From positions 1 through 62,095 of IMG/VR virus record IMGVR_UViG_3300005747_000076: a stretch of DNA of 62,095 nt; one strand, 5' to 3'. Each line of letters begins with the position of its first letter. Within the stretch, counting starts at the first letter, position 1. Positions 49,023-58,149 of this stretch are shown piece by piece. The translations under genes were made by a program, and so were the position numbers. The DNA comes from a virus. The notes under the pieces were generated by a model. The model did not search any database. It was not told the DNA's origin and was given only the letters and a program-made list of their open reading frames with translations.

Positions 49023-52000
49023 TTAGAAACCAGTTATTGCTACGCGCTTCCATGTATTAGATGCTGTGCAAATATATAGGAAGCCACTATCAAAGCGAAG
49101 ATCACCTGCAGTTCCTGTGTCAGTGCCTGAAAGAGGAGCTGAACCACCCATTCTCATCGCACCAATCAAGTTGCCGTTAGCTTCAACTGTTCCTGCCTCA
49201 ATATCCGCAAAAGCAAATCCTGCATCGCCTGTATCAACAGTAGTTGTAGGCTCCGAAGTAGCAGTAAATGCTTTGAATTTGTCGTCGGTCTCATCAAATG
49301 CAAATCCGCAGAAGCTAGAAGTATTGCGTTGTGAATAGAAACCATGATCAACTGCAGATGTATTATTAACACCAAGCTCGATAAGTGTATCGGAAAGTGA
49401 TAAGTTAGCACCTGATGAAATGATTTGGCCTGAAATTACTGCGCTTCCAAGAATAGAAGCACCGCCAGTAATAGTAAGATTACCACCAGCTTCAAGGTTG
49501 TTTGTAACAGAAACGTTAGAAGGAAGACCTACAGTATAAGTTCCACCGCTTTGTGCAACTTCACATTCATTCGCTGTTCCTTGAATTGTAAGAGTTCCGC
49601 CAAGAGCAACATCACTTGAAGTAGTGCCATCAGTAAATGATAGGTGATCATTCAAAATCATGCTGTTTTCTACTGCATCAGGTGCAATAGTAATAGCAAT
49701 GTTTGTGTCCCCTGTTCCATCAAATGAAGCACTACCTGCAGCATCACCACTAATTTGGATATTTCGTGCTGTTTCCAAAGCTGTTGCAGTTGCAGCATTA
49801 CCAGTTGTATCACTATCAATAATTGCCTCAAGTGCAACAGTAAGTTGATTAGCAGCTGCTGAGTATGAAATATCAATATCTTGGCCACTTACAAAATCAA
49901 CGTCGGAGCCAAGAGTAATATTTTCTTGTGCAACTCCATCAACCTTAAGTCCCCAATGGTCGTTAGCAAGTTTGGTATTTTGAATACTTCCAGTTTGAAT
50001 AACTGGAGATAACTGCACGTTCCCGGTGCCATCAAAACTAACTGATCCAGCAACAATTTCAGTTGAAGCCATATTAAAGTTTCTAGAAGTTTCTAGAGCA
50101 GTAGCAGTAGAAGCATTACCTGAAACATCAGCAGTAATTGTAGAAGGAAGGCCAATAGTGAAATCATTATTTAATGAAGACCAAACAACTTCAACTTCAT
50201 TGCTTGTTCCCTTAATTTCAAATTCACCACCAAGTGAAATAGCTTCAGAAGTAACACCATCACCAACTGAAATTGTGCTATTAGTAAGTTTACTGTTAGC
50301 AACGCTTCCTGCTTGGATAGAAGGAACTAATACTACGTTTCCTGTTGCATCATAAGAAACTGCAGAAGCAACGATTTCACTAGAAGAAATACTAAAGTCT
50401 CTTGCTGTTTCCTGAGCAGTAGCTGTAGCAGCGTTTCCTGTAGTATCTGCAGTAAGAATTGAAGGAAGATTATAGGTAATCTCATTATCAACAGCTGAAT
50501 AACTTAGAGTTAAATCACCACCCTTAGCAAATTTAAGTGTTGAACCGAGAGGACGATCATAATCTACAGAGTCTACCTGAATTACTAATTTATCATTTGC
50601 CAACATGTCGTTTGTAATTTGATCATCAGCAATAGATGTTGTAAGACTAACGTTCCCCGTTCCATCAAATGAAACTGCAGCTGCTTGAACTGGACCTGAA
50701 CCAATGCTAAAGTTGCGTGCTGTTTGTAGTGCAGTTGCTGAAGAAGCATTGCCAGTTAATTCAGCAGCAATAGTATCAGGTAAGCCAATAGTAAATGTGC
50801 CAGCTGAATAACCAACTTCTACTTCGCTACTTGTTCCTTGAATTACAACGTCGCCACCTAGTGCAATATCACTAGAAGTAATTCCATTGCCAAATCCAAT
50901 ATCACTATTAGTAAGTTTAGAATTAGCAACGCTGCCTGATTTCAATGAAGGTGCAAGCTGAACGTTTCCAGTTGCGTCATAAGATACTGCAGCAGCACTC
51001 ATCTCTGTTGAGTCAATGCTAAAGTCTCTAGCAGTTTCTTGTGCAGTAGATGTAGCTGCATTGCCGCTAGTATTTACGTTAATTGTTGAAGGAAGGCTGA
51101 AAGTAAGATCATTATCAACTGCGCTGTAAGAAACAGAAACTTGTGAAGCAGTTCCGTTAAAGTCTAGTTTTTCACCTAATTGGACTCTTTCTTGTGAAAC
51201 ACCATCAACAAAAATATCTAGTCCATTATTTACCATCATTGAGTTTTCAACAGAAGCTGCTTGAATTGTAGAAACGATGTTAGCATTTCCTGTTCCGTCA
51301 AATGAAACAGAGCCTGCAACGTCGCCGCTCAAAGAAAGAGTGCGAGAAGTTTCTAATGCAGTTGCTGTTGAAGCGTTTCCTGTAAGTGCACCAACAAAGC
51401 TTGTAGCAGAAACAGAAGAGAGTCCTGAAACGTCTGTTGCGAGTGATGCTGTGAAAACACCGTCAGTATAACCTATTTCAATTTCATCGTCGGTGCCATT
51501 AATTTGTAGAGATTGGCCAAGTTGGCGCTCTGTAGAAGTAACACCATCACCAAATGTAATACCTGGGTTAATCATCATTGAGTTAGCAACTGAAGAAGGT
51601 TGGATTGTTAAATCAACAGCACTTACATCAGCTGATCCGTCAATTGAAAAACTACCTTCAACATCACCACCTGTAAAACTAACAGTGCGTGCAGTTTGGA
51701 AAGCTGAAGCTGTATCAGCATTACCTGTCATATCACCAGTAATATCACCTTCAATATTAGCAACAATAACTGCTTTGTTTCCTGCAGAAAGTGTAGGAAC
51801 TGTAGAAGTAGGCTCTGTTGCTAAATCTTTAAATAGATAAAACTTCCCATCATCAGCATCACGGAAAAGCCCGTGGTATTTGTCGCTTCCATCATTTGAT
51901 AAACCATAAAAACCGATGTCAATTGCATCGCTGCTGTTATCTTTAGCAAGTTTAATGAGTGGATCAGTTGCTTCTACTGTTGAAACTGAAAGTGCTGTTT

Positions 52001-52154
52001 GAGTTCCAGTAACTGTTAAATTACCTTGAATTTCAACATTACTTGAGAATGTTCCTGTCTCGGCTTGAATATCTCCAATGTGAGCTGTGCCCCATTTCTT
52101 GGAAGAAGAGCCAAGATCATGGCCTTTATTTGTATTTGGTCTTAATGCAGACAT
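49023..52154 (-). CDS. Long tail fiber protein with tandem repeats
   Basis: A 1043-residue protein. The N-terminus has fiber-type LGSSSKKWGTAHIGDIQAET and VEIQGNLTVTGTQTAL. Seven repeats of about 105 residues follow, each with a block like GNASTATALETSRNFS, then SFDGTGNVxL and SIQxxSVxNSMLxN. The C-terminus repeats the ISSGANLSLSDTLIELGVNN/STSSFCGFAFDE type of the N-terminus. It probably forms a trimeric shaft. The high repeat identity permits length change by recombination. Confidence 0.75.
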   Translation of the reverse strand: MSALRPNTNKGHDLGSSSKKWGTAHIGDIQAETGTFSSNVEIQGNLTVTGTQTALSVSTVEATDPLIKLAKDNSSDAIDIGFYGLSNDGSDKYHGLFRDADDGKFYLFKDLATEPTSTVPTLSAGNKAVIVANIEGDITGDMTGNADTASAFQTARTVSFTGGDVEGSFSIDGSADVSAVDLTIQPSSVANSMMINPGITFGDGVTSTERQLGQSLQINGTDDEIEIGYTDGVFTASLATDVSGLSSVSATSFVGALTGNASTATALETSRTLSLSGDVAGSVSFDGTGNANIVSTIQAASVENSMMVNNGLDIFVDGVSQERVQLGEKLDFNGTASQVSVSYSAVDNDLTFSLPSTINVNTSGNAATSTAQETARDFSIDSTEMSAAAVSYDATGNVQLAPSLKSGSVANSKLTNSDIGFGNGITSSDIALGGDVVIQGTSSEVEVGYSAGTFTIGLPDTIAAELTGNASSATALQTARNFSIGSGPVQAAAVSFDGTGNVSLTTSIADDQITNDMLANDKLVIQVDSVDYDRPLGSTLKFAKGGDLTLSYSAVDNEITYNLPSILTADTTGNAATATAQETARDFSISSSEIVASAVSYDATGNVVLVPSIQAGSVANSKLTNSTISVGDGVTSEAISLGGEFEIKGTSNEVEVVWSSLNNDFTIGLPSTITADVSGNASTATALETSRNFNMASTEIVAGSVSFDGTGNVQLSPVIQTGSIQNTKLANDHWGLKVDGVAQENITLGSDVDFVSGQDIDISYSAAANQLTVALEAIIDSDTTGNAATATALETARNIQISGDAAGSASFDGTGDTNIAITIAPDAVENSMILNDHLSFTDGTTSSDVALGGTLTIQGTANECEVAQSGGTYTVGLPSNVSVTNNLEAGGNLTITGGASILGSAVISGQIISSGANLSLSDTLIELGVNNTSAVDHGFYSQRNTSSFCGFAFDETDDKFKAFTATSEPTTTVDTGDAGFAFADIEAGTVEANGNLIGAMRMGGSAPLSGTDTGTAGDLRFDSGFLYICTASNTWKRVAITGF

Positions 52155-52260
52155 ATTTTTTACCTTTCATTGTGCAATCTATGTGCGATTTTAATTGTTT
52201 TGATTAAATCTATTTAGACGCATACTATAAAATCTTAGTATAATTTATTTTATTGAATAT

Positions 52261-52270
52261 TTTGATGTCG
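52261..52270 (-). promoter_or_regulatory. Late-type control element (CGACATCAAA)
   Basis: Minus sense TTTACGACATCAAAATATTC, about 107 bases before the ATG at 52154. Confidence 0.4.
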
Positions 52271-52296
52271 TAAAGGAGAACATTAAAGTCCTCCTC
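52268..52296 (-). terminator. Hairpin after the 1519-residue fiber gene
   Basis: AGGAGGAC-tttaat-GTTCTCCT (minus; one G-T pair), followed by only a short T tract and then the CGACATC element. Confidence 0.5.
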
Positions 52297-52351
52297 TTAT
52301 TATATATTCACCAATATTTCTTTTTTCAAAGAATTGATGAAATATTTTTAA

Positions 52352-55300
52352 TTATGGGATTGGATAACCTGCATATTTTCCTGTAAATTCAACATTTCCA
52401 TCACCAATAACTGCGAAGTTTTTATCTCCATTAACAGGAGCTTTTTCTCCGTAAAATACTAGGTCTGAAACGTTAGTAGTAACAAGATCATTGAAGTTTA
52501 TTTCCCAAGGTCCAAGGTGTGCCTTAAACATAAGAAGTGAGCCATCCATCTCAACAGCGTCTGCAGAATTATCATCCCAGAATATTCCTCCTCCACGTGT
52601 TTCAATAGCATCAAGTCTAAGTTCAGCAGCATCCATATCAGTTTGATCTGCTTTAAGAGCAACTGCATCAGCATTAACTTTTGCTTGTGTATCAAGAGCA
52701 GAAATCTCACCAACAATTGATGTTGCACTGTCTAGATAATTTGTTCCGCTACGTGCAACATGTGAGCCATCAGTAGCTAATCCTACACCAGTTTGAGTAT
52801 CATCTAACTCACTTTGTAGGTTAGCAATATCGCTTCCTCCAAGGCCAGTAATATCATCAGCATTTGATTTAACTTGTGCATCGAGTGCTTCAATAGCAGC
52901 TTTGAGGCTTCCTGAAATATAGTTTGTTGAACTATAAGCAGTTTTTGTTCCGTCAGTGCTTAGGCCTGCAGAAGCCTTGATATTGAGTTGGATTTGATTA
53001 AGAAGATTTTGATTTGTATCAAGAGTTTCCAAAGCGCCAACAATAGATGATGAACTATCAAGGAAGTTTGTTCCAGAAATACTTAGACTTCCATCTGTTT
53101 GTAATCCAACGCTTGCCTCAACAGTATCAATCTTTCCACTTAATGTATTATCAGCAGAAATTCTAGAAGCTGCTTCTGTATCTATATTATCTTGTCTTGT
53201 TTTAACTGCTGCATCCAATAATTCCATGCCAGCTTTAAGTGAAGAAGCAGAGTTAAGATAATTTTGACCTGTGAATGAAACGAATGTTCCATCAGCTGCT
53301 AATCCTACTGCAGTTTCAATAGCATCAACCTCAGTTTGAAGTGCAGAAACACTTGCCGATGAAGCCTTAGTTCCTATCGCGTCTTCATTTAATTTAATCT
53401 GCGCGTCCAACAGAGTGGTTTCTCCAATAACGTTTGTCGCACTGTCCATATAATTACTTCCGCTTCGAGTAATATATGCACCGCTTGCTGATAAACCAAT
53501 TGAAGTTTCATGAGTATCTGCCAATGTTTGTAAACTAGAAATTGCAGATGAATTTGTTGCAATATCATCATCATTAGTTTTAACTTGGCTATCCAATGCA
53601 CCAAGATCTGCCTTGAGGCTACCTTGACCTAGATAATTGTGATCTGCTGGTGAGGTATAACTACCGTTTGCCGCCAAACCAATACTTGCCTGAGATACAT
53701 CTAATTCACTTTGTAAAGCTGAAACTGTAGCTGAAGAAGCTTTAGTAGCAATTGCCGAAGCGTTAGTAGCTATATCTGTCGCATTATCCAATATTCCATC
53801 AGTATTAACTTTAATTTGTGCGTCTAATTTATTATCTGCATCTTTTAAAGAAGTTGCTGCTGAAATATAATTGGCACCTGTATTAGCGCTATAACTTCCA
53901 TCACTTCCAAGTCCTGCTCCGCTTTGTGTAGTATTGACTTCACTCTGTAGAGTTGCAATATCTGTTTCTACATCTAAAATAGCAGAAGCTCGGTTTGTAG
54001 CTTCGGTAGTAATGGCATCTGCATTTGTTTTAGCTTGACTATCCAATAATCCTAATGCATTTCTAACAGATGTTGAAGAAGCTAAGTAATTAGAAGAAGC
54101 AGGAGCCTGATATGCACCATTAATAGTTAATCCAACTGAAGTTTCAATAGCATCTACTTCACTTTGCAATGATGTAAGAGCTGCTTCATCGGAAGTTAAA
54201 CGACTATCAAGTGAAGCAATATCGCTATCATTAGAAGCTATAGCATCTGCATTGTTCTTTACTTGTGTATCTAACTGGCTAACAGCGCCTTTTAATGTTG
54301 AAGCAGTTGCATAGTTGCCAGTAAGAGGTGTATAACTACCATCTGTATTTAATCCTACACCGCTTTCAATTCCATCAATTTCAGCCTGCATTGCAGTAAT
54401 AGTTGCTGAAGATGCGAGAGAAGCTACATCACTTTGTAGTGTAGCAATGTCGCTATCATTTGAAGCTATTGCATCAGCGTTAGATTTAGCTTGTGCATCA
54501 AGTAATGTAATTTCACCACGTATACTAGTTGCAGCGTCCAAATAATTTGATCCACTTCTTCCTTGGTAAGCGCCTGTTGCACTAAGACCAATAGAAGTTT
54601 CATGTAAATCAACAACTGCTTCGAGTGATGTAAGATCTGCCGCATCTGCTTTAGATGTATTTAGACCTGAAACATCGCTTTGCAATGTAGATACATCACC
54701 CTGTAATGAAGTAATATCACTAGCATTACCTGAAATATTGCTTGTATTTGTAGCAATGTTTGATGTATTAGTATTAACAGTAGTTGTTAATGAAGAAACA
54801 TCAGAAGCACTTGCCTTAAGTGCAATATTATCCGCATTGCTTTTAATTTGCGTATCAAGTAAACTATCTGCTGCTTTTAATGATGTAGCAGATGATAAAT
54901 AATTACTAACTCCAGGAGCAACATAAGCACCAGTATTAGAAAGTCCAGCGCCAGCCTGTGTTGTATCAACTTCACCTTGTAATGCTTGAATTTCTGCAGA
55001 AGTTGCACCACTGCCAGCTGTTAAAGTAGCTACAGTAGCTTCAAGGTTTGTAATATCATCTTCATTAATCTTAGTTTGTGCATCAACTAAAGATAAAGCT
55101 TCTTTTGTAGTTGTAGCACTATCCATATAATTGCTGCCACTATGTGCAGAATATGTGCCGTTTGCATTTAGACCAACAGCTGCTTGTGAAGCATCAAGCT
55201 CCGCTTGCAATGCTGTAACTGTTGAACTATCAGCTTTTCCACTTACTGAAGTTTGTAAAGAAGAAATAGATAATTCAGCAGTGTCTAGGTCGCTTTGTGT

Positions 55301-56911
55301 ATTAGAAAGTTGACTATCCAATGCATTGATTTCACCGCGGACCGAAGTTGCGCCTGAAATATAATTACCACCTGCATTAGCAGTAAATGATCCATCAGTA
55401 TTTAATCCTACAGAAGCTTCAATTAGGTCAACTTCGCCTGTGCTTGGTGTAGAAGCTATATGTGAAGCCAAATCTGCCTCAACTACATCCAACTCGGATT
55501 GTAATGTAGAAATATTACTTGTGTTAGTAGCTATGCTTGCTGTATGTGAAGAAATAGTAATTTCAGCTGCATCCAAATCGGTTTGAAGTGTATCAATTTC
55601 ACCTTCTGCTGCTGTTAGTCTTGTATCTATTCCACCAATACTAGCAAGATTTGTTGCAATACCTGATGTATTTGTAGAAACACTTGATTGGAGTGTCGCA
55701 ATATCACTATCATTTGCAGAAATTCCATCAGCATTAGATTTAACTTGAGTATCTAGTTTTGTTATTTCATTTCTAACTGATGTAGAACTACCAAGATAAT
55801 TTGTGCCAGTAGGAGCAGAATATGTTCCATCAACATTAAGTCCAACACTTGCTTCAATAGCATTTACTTCTGCAACGTTTGCATTGTGTTCTACTTCATG
55901 TGCGTCAATAGCATTATTAATAGAAATAATATCTGCAGCATTTGTAGCGGCGCTAGCTTCTACTGCATCCATTTCAGTTTGTAATGTAGAAATATCACCT
56001 TCAGCTGCAGTTAAATCTGCTGCCAATGCATAAGAAGATAATGAGGTTTGATCTGCTTTTAAGGAAATTGCGTCCTCATTAGTTTTTATTTGCGCATCGA
56101 GTAATGTAATCTCACCATAAACAGATGACTCACCATCTATATAGTTTGATCCACTTCTTACTTGATAATTCCCATTTGCATCCAATCCAACAGAAGATTG
56201 AGTTGCATCTAATTCATTCTGTAAATCTGTAATTGCTTGTGAACTACCTAAACTTGCAATTGCTGTTGTGTTAAGTGCTACTTGAGCATCAACACCTTCA
56301 ACAGCAGCTTTAATAGAAGCAGTGAGTCCAAAGTTGTTATTATTAGTATAAGCAGGAAGTGTTCCATCACTGTTTAAACCAACTGAGGTTTCAATAGCGT
56401 CAACTTCATCCTGTAAGTCTTGGATATTCCCGGCACCCATTGAGTTAATAGCATCTGCATTTGCTTTGATTTGCGCGTCTAATAAACTATCTGCATTCTT
56501 TAAAGAAGTTGCACCTGAAATATAATTGGATGATCCATCTGCTGTATATGTGCCATCGTTATTTAATCCTGCACCTGCTTGAGTATCATCTAGTTCTGCT
56601 TGTGATGCAGTGTTTGGAGGAACTGATTGACCGCTTTCAAGGTCGCTAATTCTATCTTCAAAATCATCTGTTAATGCTTGAATAGTTGAAAAATAATTTT
56701 CATCATCACCAATTGCTGCCGCAAGTTCATTCAGCGTATCAAGAGCTTGAGGTGCTCCATCAAGTAGCGCGTCTAGTTGGGCTTTTACACCGGCAGGACT
56801 TACTGCTAAATCCTCTCGTGTGCCGGCAGTAGTTTCTTCAACTGTAGCAATACGAACAGGACCTTCCGTAGTTTGGGAAGCGAGTCCTTTTGTTGATATA
56901 AGTGTTGCCAT
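52352..56911 (-). CDS. Very long tail fiber / appendage, repeat-built
   Basis: A 1519-residue protein, the longest in the window. The N-terminus is classical phage fiber (AVSPAGVKAQLDALLDGAPQ, ALDTLNELAAAIGDDENYF). The body is about 17 repeats of roughly 80 residues combining a coiled-coil phrase (LLDAQIKSNADAI, LQSELD) with a beta phrase (GLNTDGSYxxxxGxNYLxxATS). The final 80 residues form a distinct tip (WEINFNDLVTTNVSDLVFYG). Probably a trimeric long fiber or whisker that binds the host surface. Repeats vary, so it is likely a fast-evolving receptor probe. Confidence 0.75.
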   Translation of the reverse strand: MATLISTKGLASQTTEGPVRIATVEETTAGTREDLAVSPAGVKAQLDALLDGAPQALDTLNELAAAIGDDENYFSTIQALTDDFEDRISDLESGQSVPPNTASQAELDDTQAGAGLNNDGTYTADGSSNYISGATSLKNADSLLDAQIKANADAINSMGAGNIQDLQDEVDAIETSVGLNSDGTLPAYTNNNNFGLTASIKAAVEGVDAQVALNTTAIASLGSSQAITDLQNELDATQSSVGLDANGNYQVRSGSNYIDGESSVYGEITLLDAQIKTNEDAISLKADQTSLSSYALAADLTAAEGDISTLQTEMDAVEASAATNAADIISINNAIDAHEVEHNANVAEVNAIEASVGLNVDGTYSAPTGTNYLGSSTSVRNEITKLDTQVKSNADGISANDSDIATLQSSVSTNTSGIATNLASIGGIDTRLTAAEGEIDTLQTDLDAAEITISSHTASIATNTSNISTLQSELDVVEADLASHIASTPSTGEVDLIEASVGLNTDGSFTANAGGNYISGATSVRGEINALDSQLSNTQSDLDTAELSISSLQTSVSGKADSSTVTALQAELDASQAAVGLNANGTYSAHSGSNYMDSATTTKEALSLVDAQTKINEDDITNLEATVATLTAGSGATSAEIQALQGEVDTTQAGAGLSNTGAYVAPGVSNYLSSATSLKAADSLLDTQIKSNADNIALKASASDVSSLTTTVNTNTSNIATNTSNISGNASDITSLQGDVSTLQSDVSGLNTSKADAADLTSLEAVVDLHETSIGLSATGAYQGRSGSNYLDAATSIRGEITLLDAQAKSNADAIASNDSDIATLQSDVASLASSATITAMQAEIDGIESGVGLNTDGSYTPLTGNYATASTLKGAVSQLDTQVKNNADAIASNDSDIASLDSRLTSDEAALTSLQSEVDAIETSVGLTINGAYQAPASSNYLASSTSVRNALGLLDSQAKTNADAITTEATNRASAILDVETDIATLQSEVNTTQSGAGLGSDGSYSANTGANYISAATSLKDADNKLDAQIKVNTDGILDNATDIATNASAIATKASSATVSALQSELDVSQASIGLAANGSYTSPADHNYLGQGSLKADLGALDSQVKTNDDDIATNSSAISSLQTLADTHETSIGLSASGAYITRSGSNYMDSATNVIGETTLLDAQIKLNEDAIGTKASSASVSALQTEVDAIETAVGLAADGTFVSFTGQNYLNSASSLKAGMELLDAAVKTRQDNIDTEAASRISADNTLSGKIDTVEASVGLQTDGSLSISGTNFLDSSSSIVGALETLDTNQNLLNQIQLNIKASAGLSTDGTKTAYSSTNYISGSLKAAIEALDAQVKSNADDITGLGGSDIANLQSELDDTQTGVGLATDGSHVARSGTNYLDSATSIVGEISALDTQAKVNADAVALKADQTDMDAAELRLDAIETRGGGIFWDDNSADAVEMDGSLLMFKAHLGPWEINFNDLVTTNVSDLVFYGEKAPVNGDKNFAVIGDGNVEFTGKYAGYPIP

Positions 56912-56937
56912 TTTTTACTTGTCCTTTCTTTCTTTAA

Positions 56938-57306
56938 TTAGTCTTCAATAAAACCAACGTATAATTCAACGTCTGTTGCTGCAACGTTAGTAAAGGTTAA
57001 TTTTAAAGCATCAAATACTGGATCTGCATCTTTTCTTCCAATCAATACAACATCAACACCTGCATCTGCTAATGCACCTTCTTGTGAAATGAAAGGTAGG
57101 AAAAAGTCGCTGTCTGCGCCTGCTGGTCTAAAATCAACCTTAAATTTTCCTGCTGCATCGTATGAATTACAAGCAATTTGTGCTTTTGTGAACTGTTGGC
57201 TTGGATTAAAACCAATGTTTCCTGCATCTAATGTAATTGATAGTTCATTATTACCATCTTTATCAGCTGCTTCTAAAACAAATCTTCTTACTTTAACTTG
57301 TGCCAT
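56938..57306 (-). CDS. Small structural protein preceding the fiber
   Basis: A 122-residue protein from the ATG at 57306 (AGAAAGGAAAATAATA upstream; the longer frame lacks a site). It is a beta-rich protein (VKVRRFVLEAADKDGNNELS; VELYVGFIED) first in the fiber unit, 26 bases before the fiber gene. It may be a fiber adaptor or capsid decoration protein. The function is unknown. Confidence 0.65.
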   Translation of the reverse strand: MAQVKVRRFVLEAADKDGNNELSITLDAGNIGFNPSQQFTKAQIACNSYDAAGKFKVDFRPAGADSDFFLPFISQEGALADAGVDVVLIGRKDADPVFDALKLTFTNVAATDVELYVGFIED

Positions 57307-57385
57307 TATTATTTTCCTTTCTTTATTATATGAAATAAAATAGCTTGTTATGGGCGGCAATTACTGAAATATGTAATGTGCCTAA

Positions 57386-57637
57386 TTAACTGGGTAATTT
57401 GAGAAATGGATATACGTCTTTAATCTTCTTAGCAAAAAAACTTCCTTTACTTTCTGCCATTAAAAAAGACCTATATACTGAGGGAGGTAATGCAGAATAT
57501 AAATATACACCGCCTCCTGAAAATTTAATAATCATTGTATTAGTATAATTACAATATTTTACTTTATCTATATTGCTACTACAACAATCTTCATCATTGT
57601 CATTAAAAGAATACAATAATGGGCTTATACTTTTCAT
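57386..57637 (-). CDS. KTSC-domain protein
   Basis: An 83-residue protein. The C-terminal 50 residues match the KTSC domain: IIKFSGGGVYLYSALPPSVY and the final SKGSFFAKKIKDVYPF. KTSC domains occur in lysyl-tRNA-synthetase-linked and phage proteins; their job is not established. The N-terminus has two Cys (DEDCCSSN). It has its own AT-rich promoter tract GATATATAATATAGG upstream. Confidence 0.65.
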   Translation of the reverse strand: MKSISPLLYSFNDNDEDCCSSNIDKVKYCNYTNTMIIKFSGGGVYLYSALPPSVYRSFLMAESKGSFFAKKIKDVYPFLKLPS

Positions 57638-57649
57638 TTATTTACACTC

Positions 57650-57672
57650 CATCCTATATTATATATCACATG
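57650..57672 (-). promoter_or_regulatory. Candidate promoter tract
   Basis: GATATATAATATAGGATGG (minus), about 20 bases before the ATG at 57637, contains TATAAT. It closely resembles the tract at 43700-43717. Confidence 0.4.
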
Positions 57673-57724
57673 ACATTTAATTTTATTATATTTTTACACA
57701 AATTTTTCTAAAATTTAAACATTA

Positions 57725-57740
57725 ACGACATAATTATACT
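57725..57740 (+). promoter_or_regulatory. Candidate promoter with ACGACAT element
   Basis: ACGACATAATTATACT on the plus strand, 28-43 bases before the ATG at 57768. It is the only plus-strand instance of the ACGACAT element. Confidence 0.4.
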
Positions 57741-57767
57741 ATATGTATAAGAAAAGGAAACATTTTT

Positions 57768-58031
57768 ATGGATAAAAAAAAATACGCTGCTTCTACTGAA
57801 TATATGAATTTGGTTGATATTGCTAAGATAATGACTGAAAGAGGATATAAAATGAACCACTCAACAACACGCAAATATCTTTTATCAGGATTATCAAAAA
57901 TAGCACATACATTACTAGTATATGAAGGCTATACAGAAGAAGAAGCAGATAACATGGCTTATGATATAGCAAAAAGCCCAGAATTCCATGAATATGTTAA
58001 GGATATGTTAACAGAAATCTATAACAAATAA
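57768..58031 (+). CDS. Small HTH protein, sigma-region-4-like regulator
   Basis: An 87-residue protein. EYMNLVDIAKIMTERGYKMN and HSTTRKYLLSGLSKIAHTLL resemble the conserved region 4 of sigma factors (MNLxxIAxxLG...VRxIxxxALxKL), extended by a helix. A small DNA-binding activator for phage late promoters is a good guess. It lies on the plus strand beside the late region and is followed at once by a copy of the dispersed repeat. No other transcription regulator is recognised in the window. Confidence 0.6.
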   Translation: MDKKKYAASTEYMNLVDIAKIMTERGYKMNHSTTRKYLLSGLSKIAHTLLVYEGYTEEEADNMAYDIAKSPEFHEYVKDMLTEIYNK

Positions 58032-58060
58032 TATTAATATACCATTGATAGGCAGTTAAC
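58030..58060 (+). repeat. Dispersed sense repeat, copy E
   Basis: Core TACCATTGATAGGCAGTTA on the plus strand, just after the stop of the HTH gene and 90 bases before the next plus gene. Thus it is again sense to transcription. Confidence 0.9.
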
Positions 58061-58149
58061 AGATTATTTTTTTAAAAATAAGTAATTTTTTATACAACTT
58101 TATAAACGTAAATAAAATATAAACACTAAAAACATAAGGAGTTAAATAT

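Larger units (their letters stand above)
52155..52351. other. Intergenic region between the two long fiber genes
   Basis: This 197-base region contains the hairpin-type terminator at 52268-52295, a CGACATCAAA element (52261-52270) and the small stem ATACTA/TAGTAT (about 52221-52240). No gene seen. Confidence 0.5.

Noticed and set aside
49166-53604. Short Leu/Gln-rich minus-strand frames inside both fiber genes
   Set aside because: Repetitive shadows of the fiber repeats (for example 49670-49888, 52498-52728, 53389-53604) with no starts or ribosome sites of their own.
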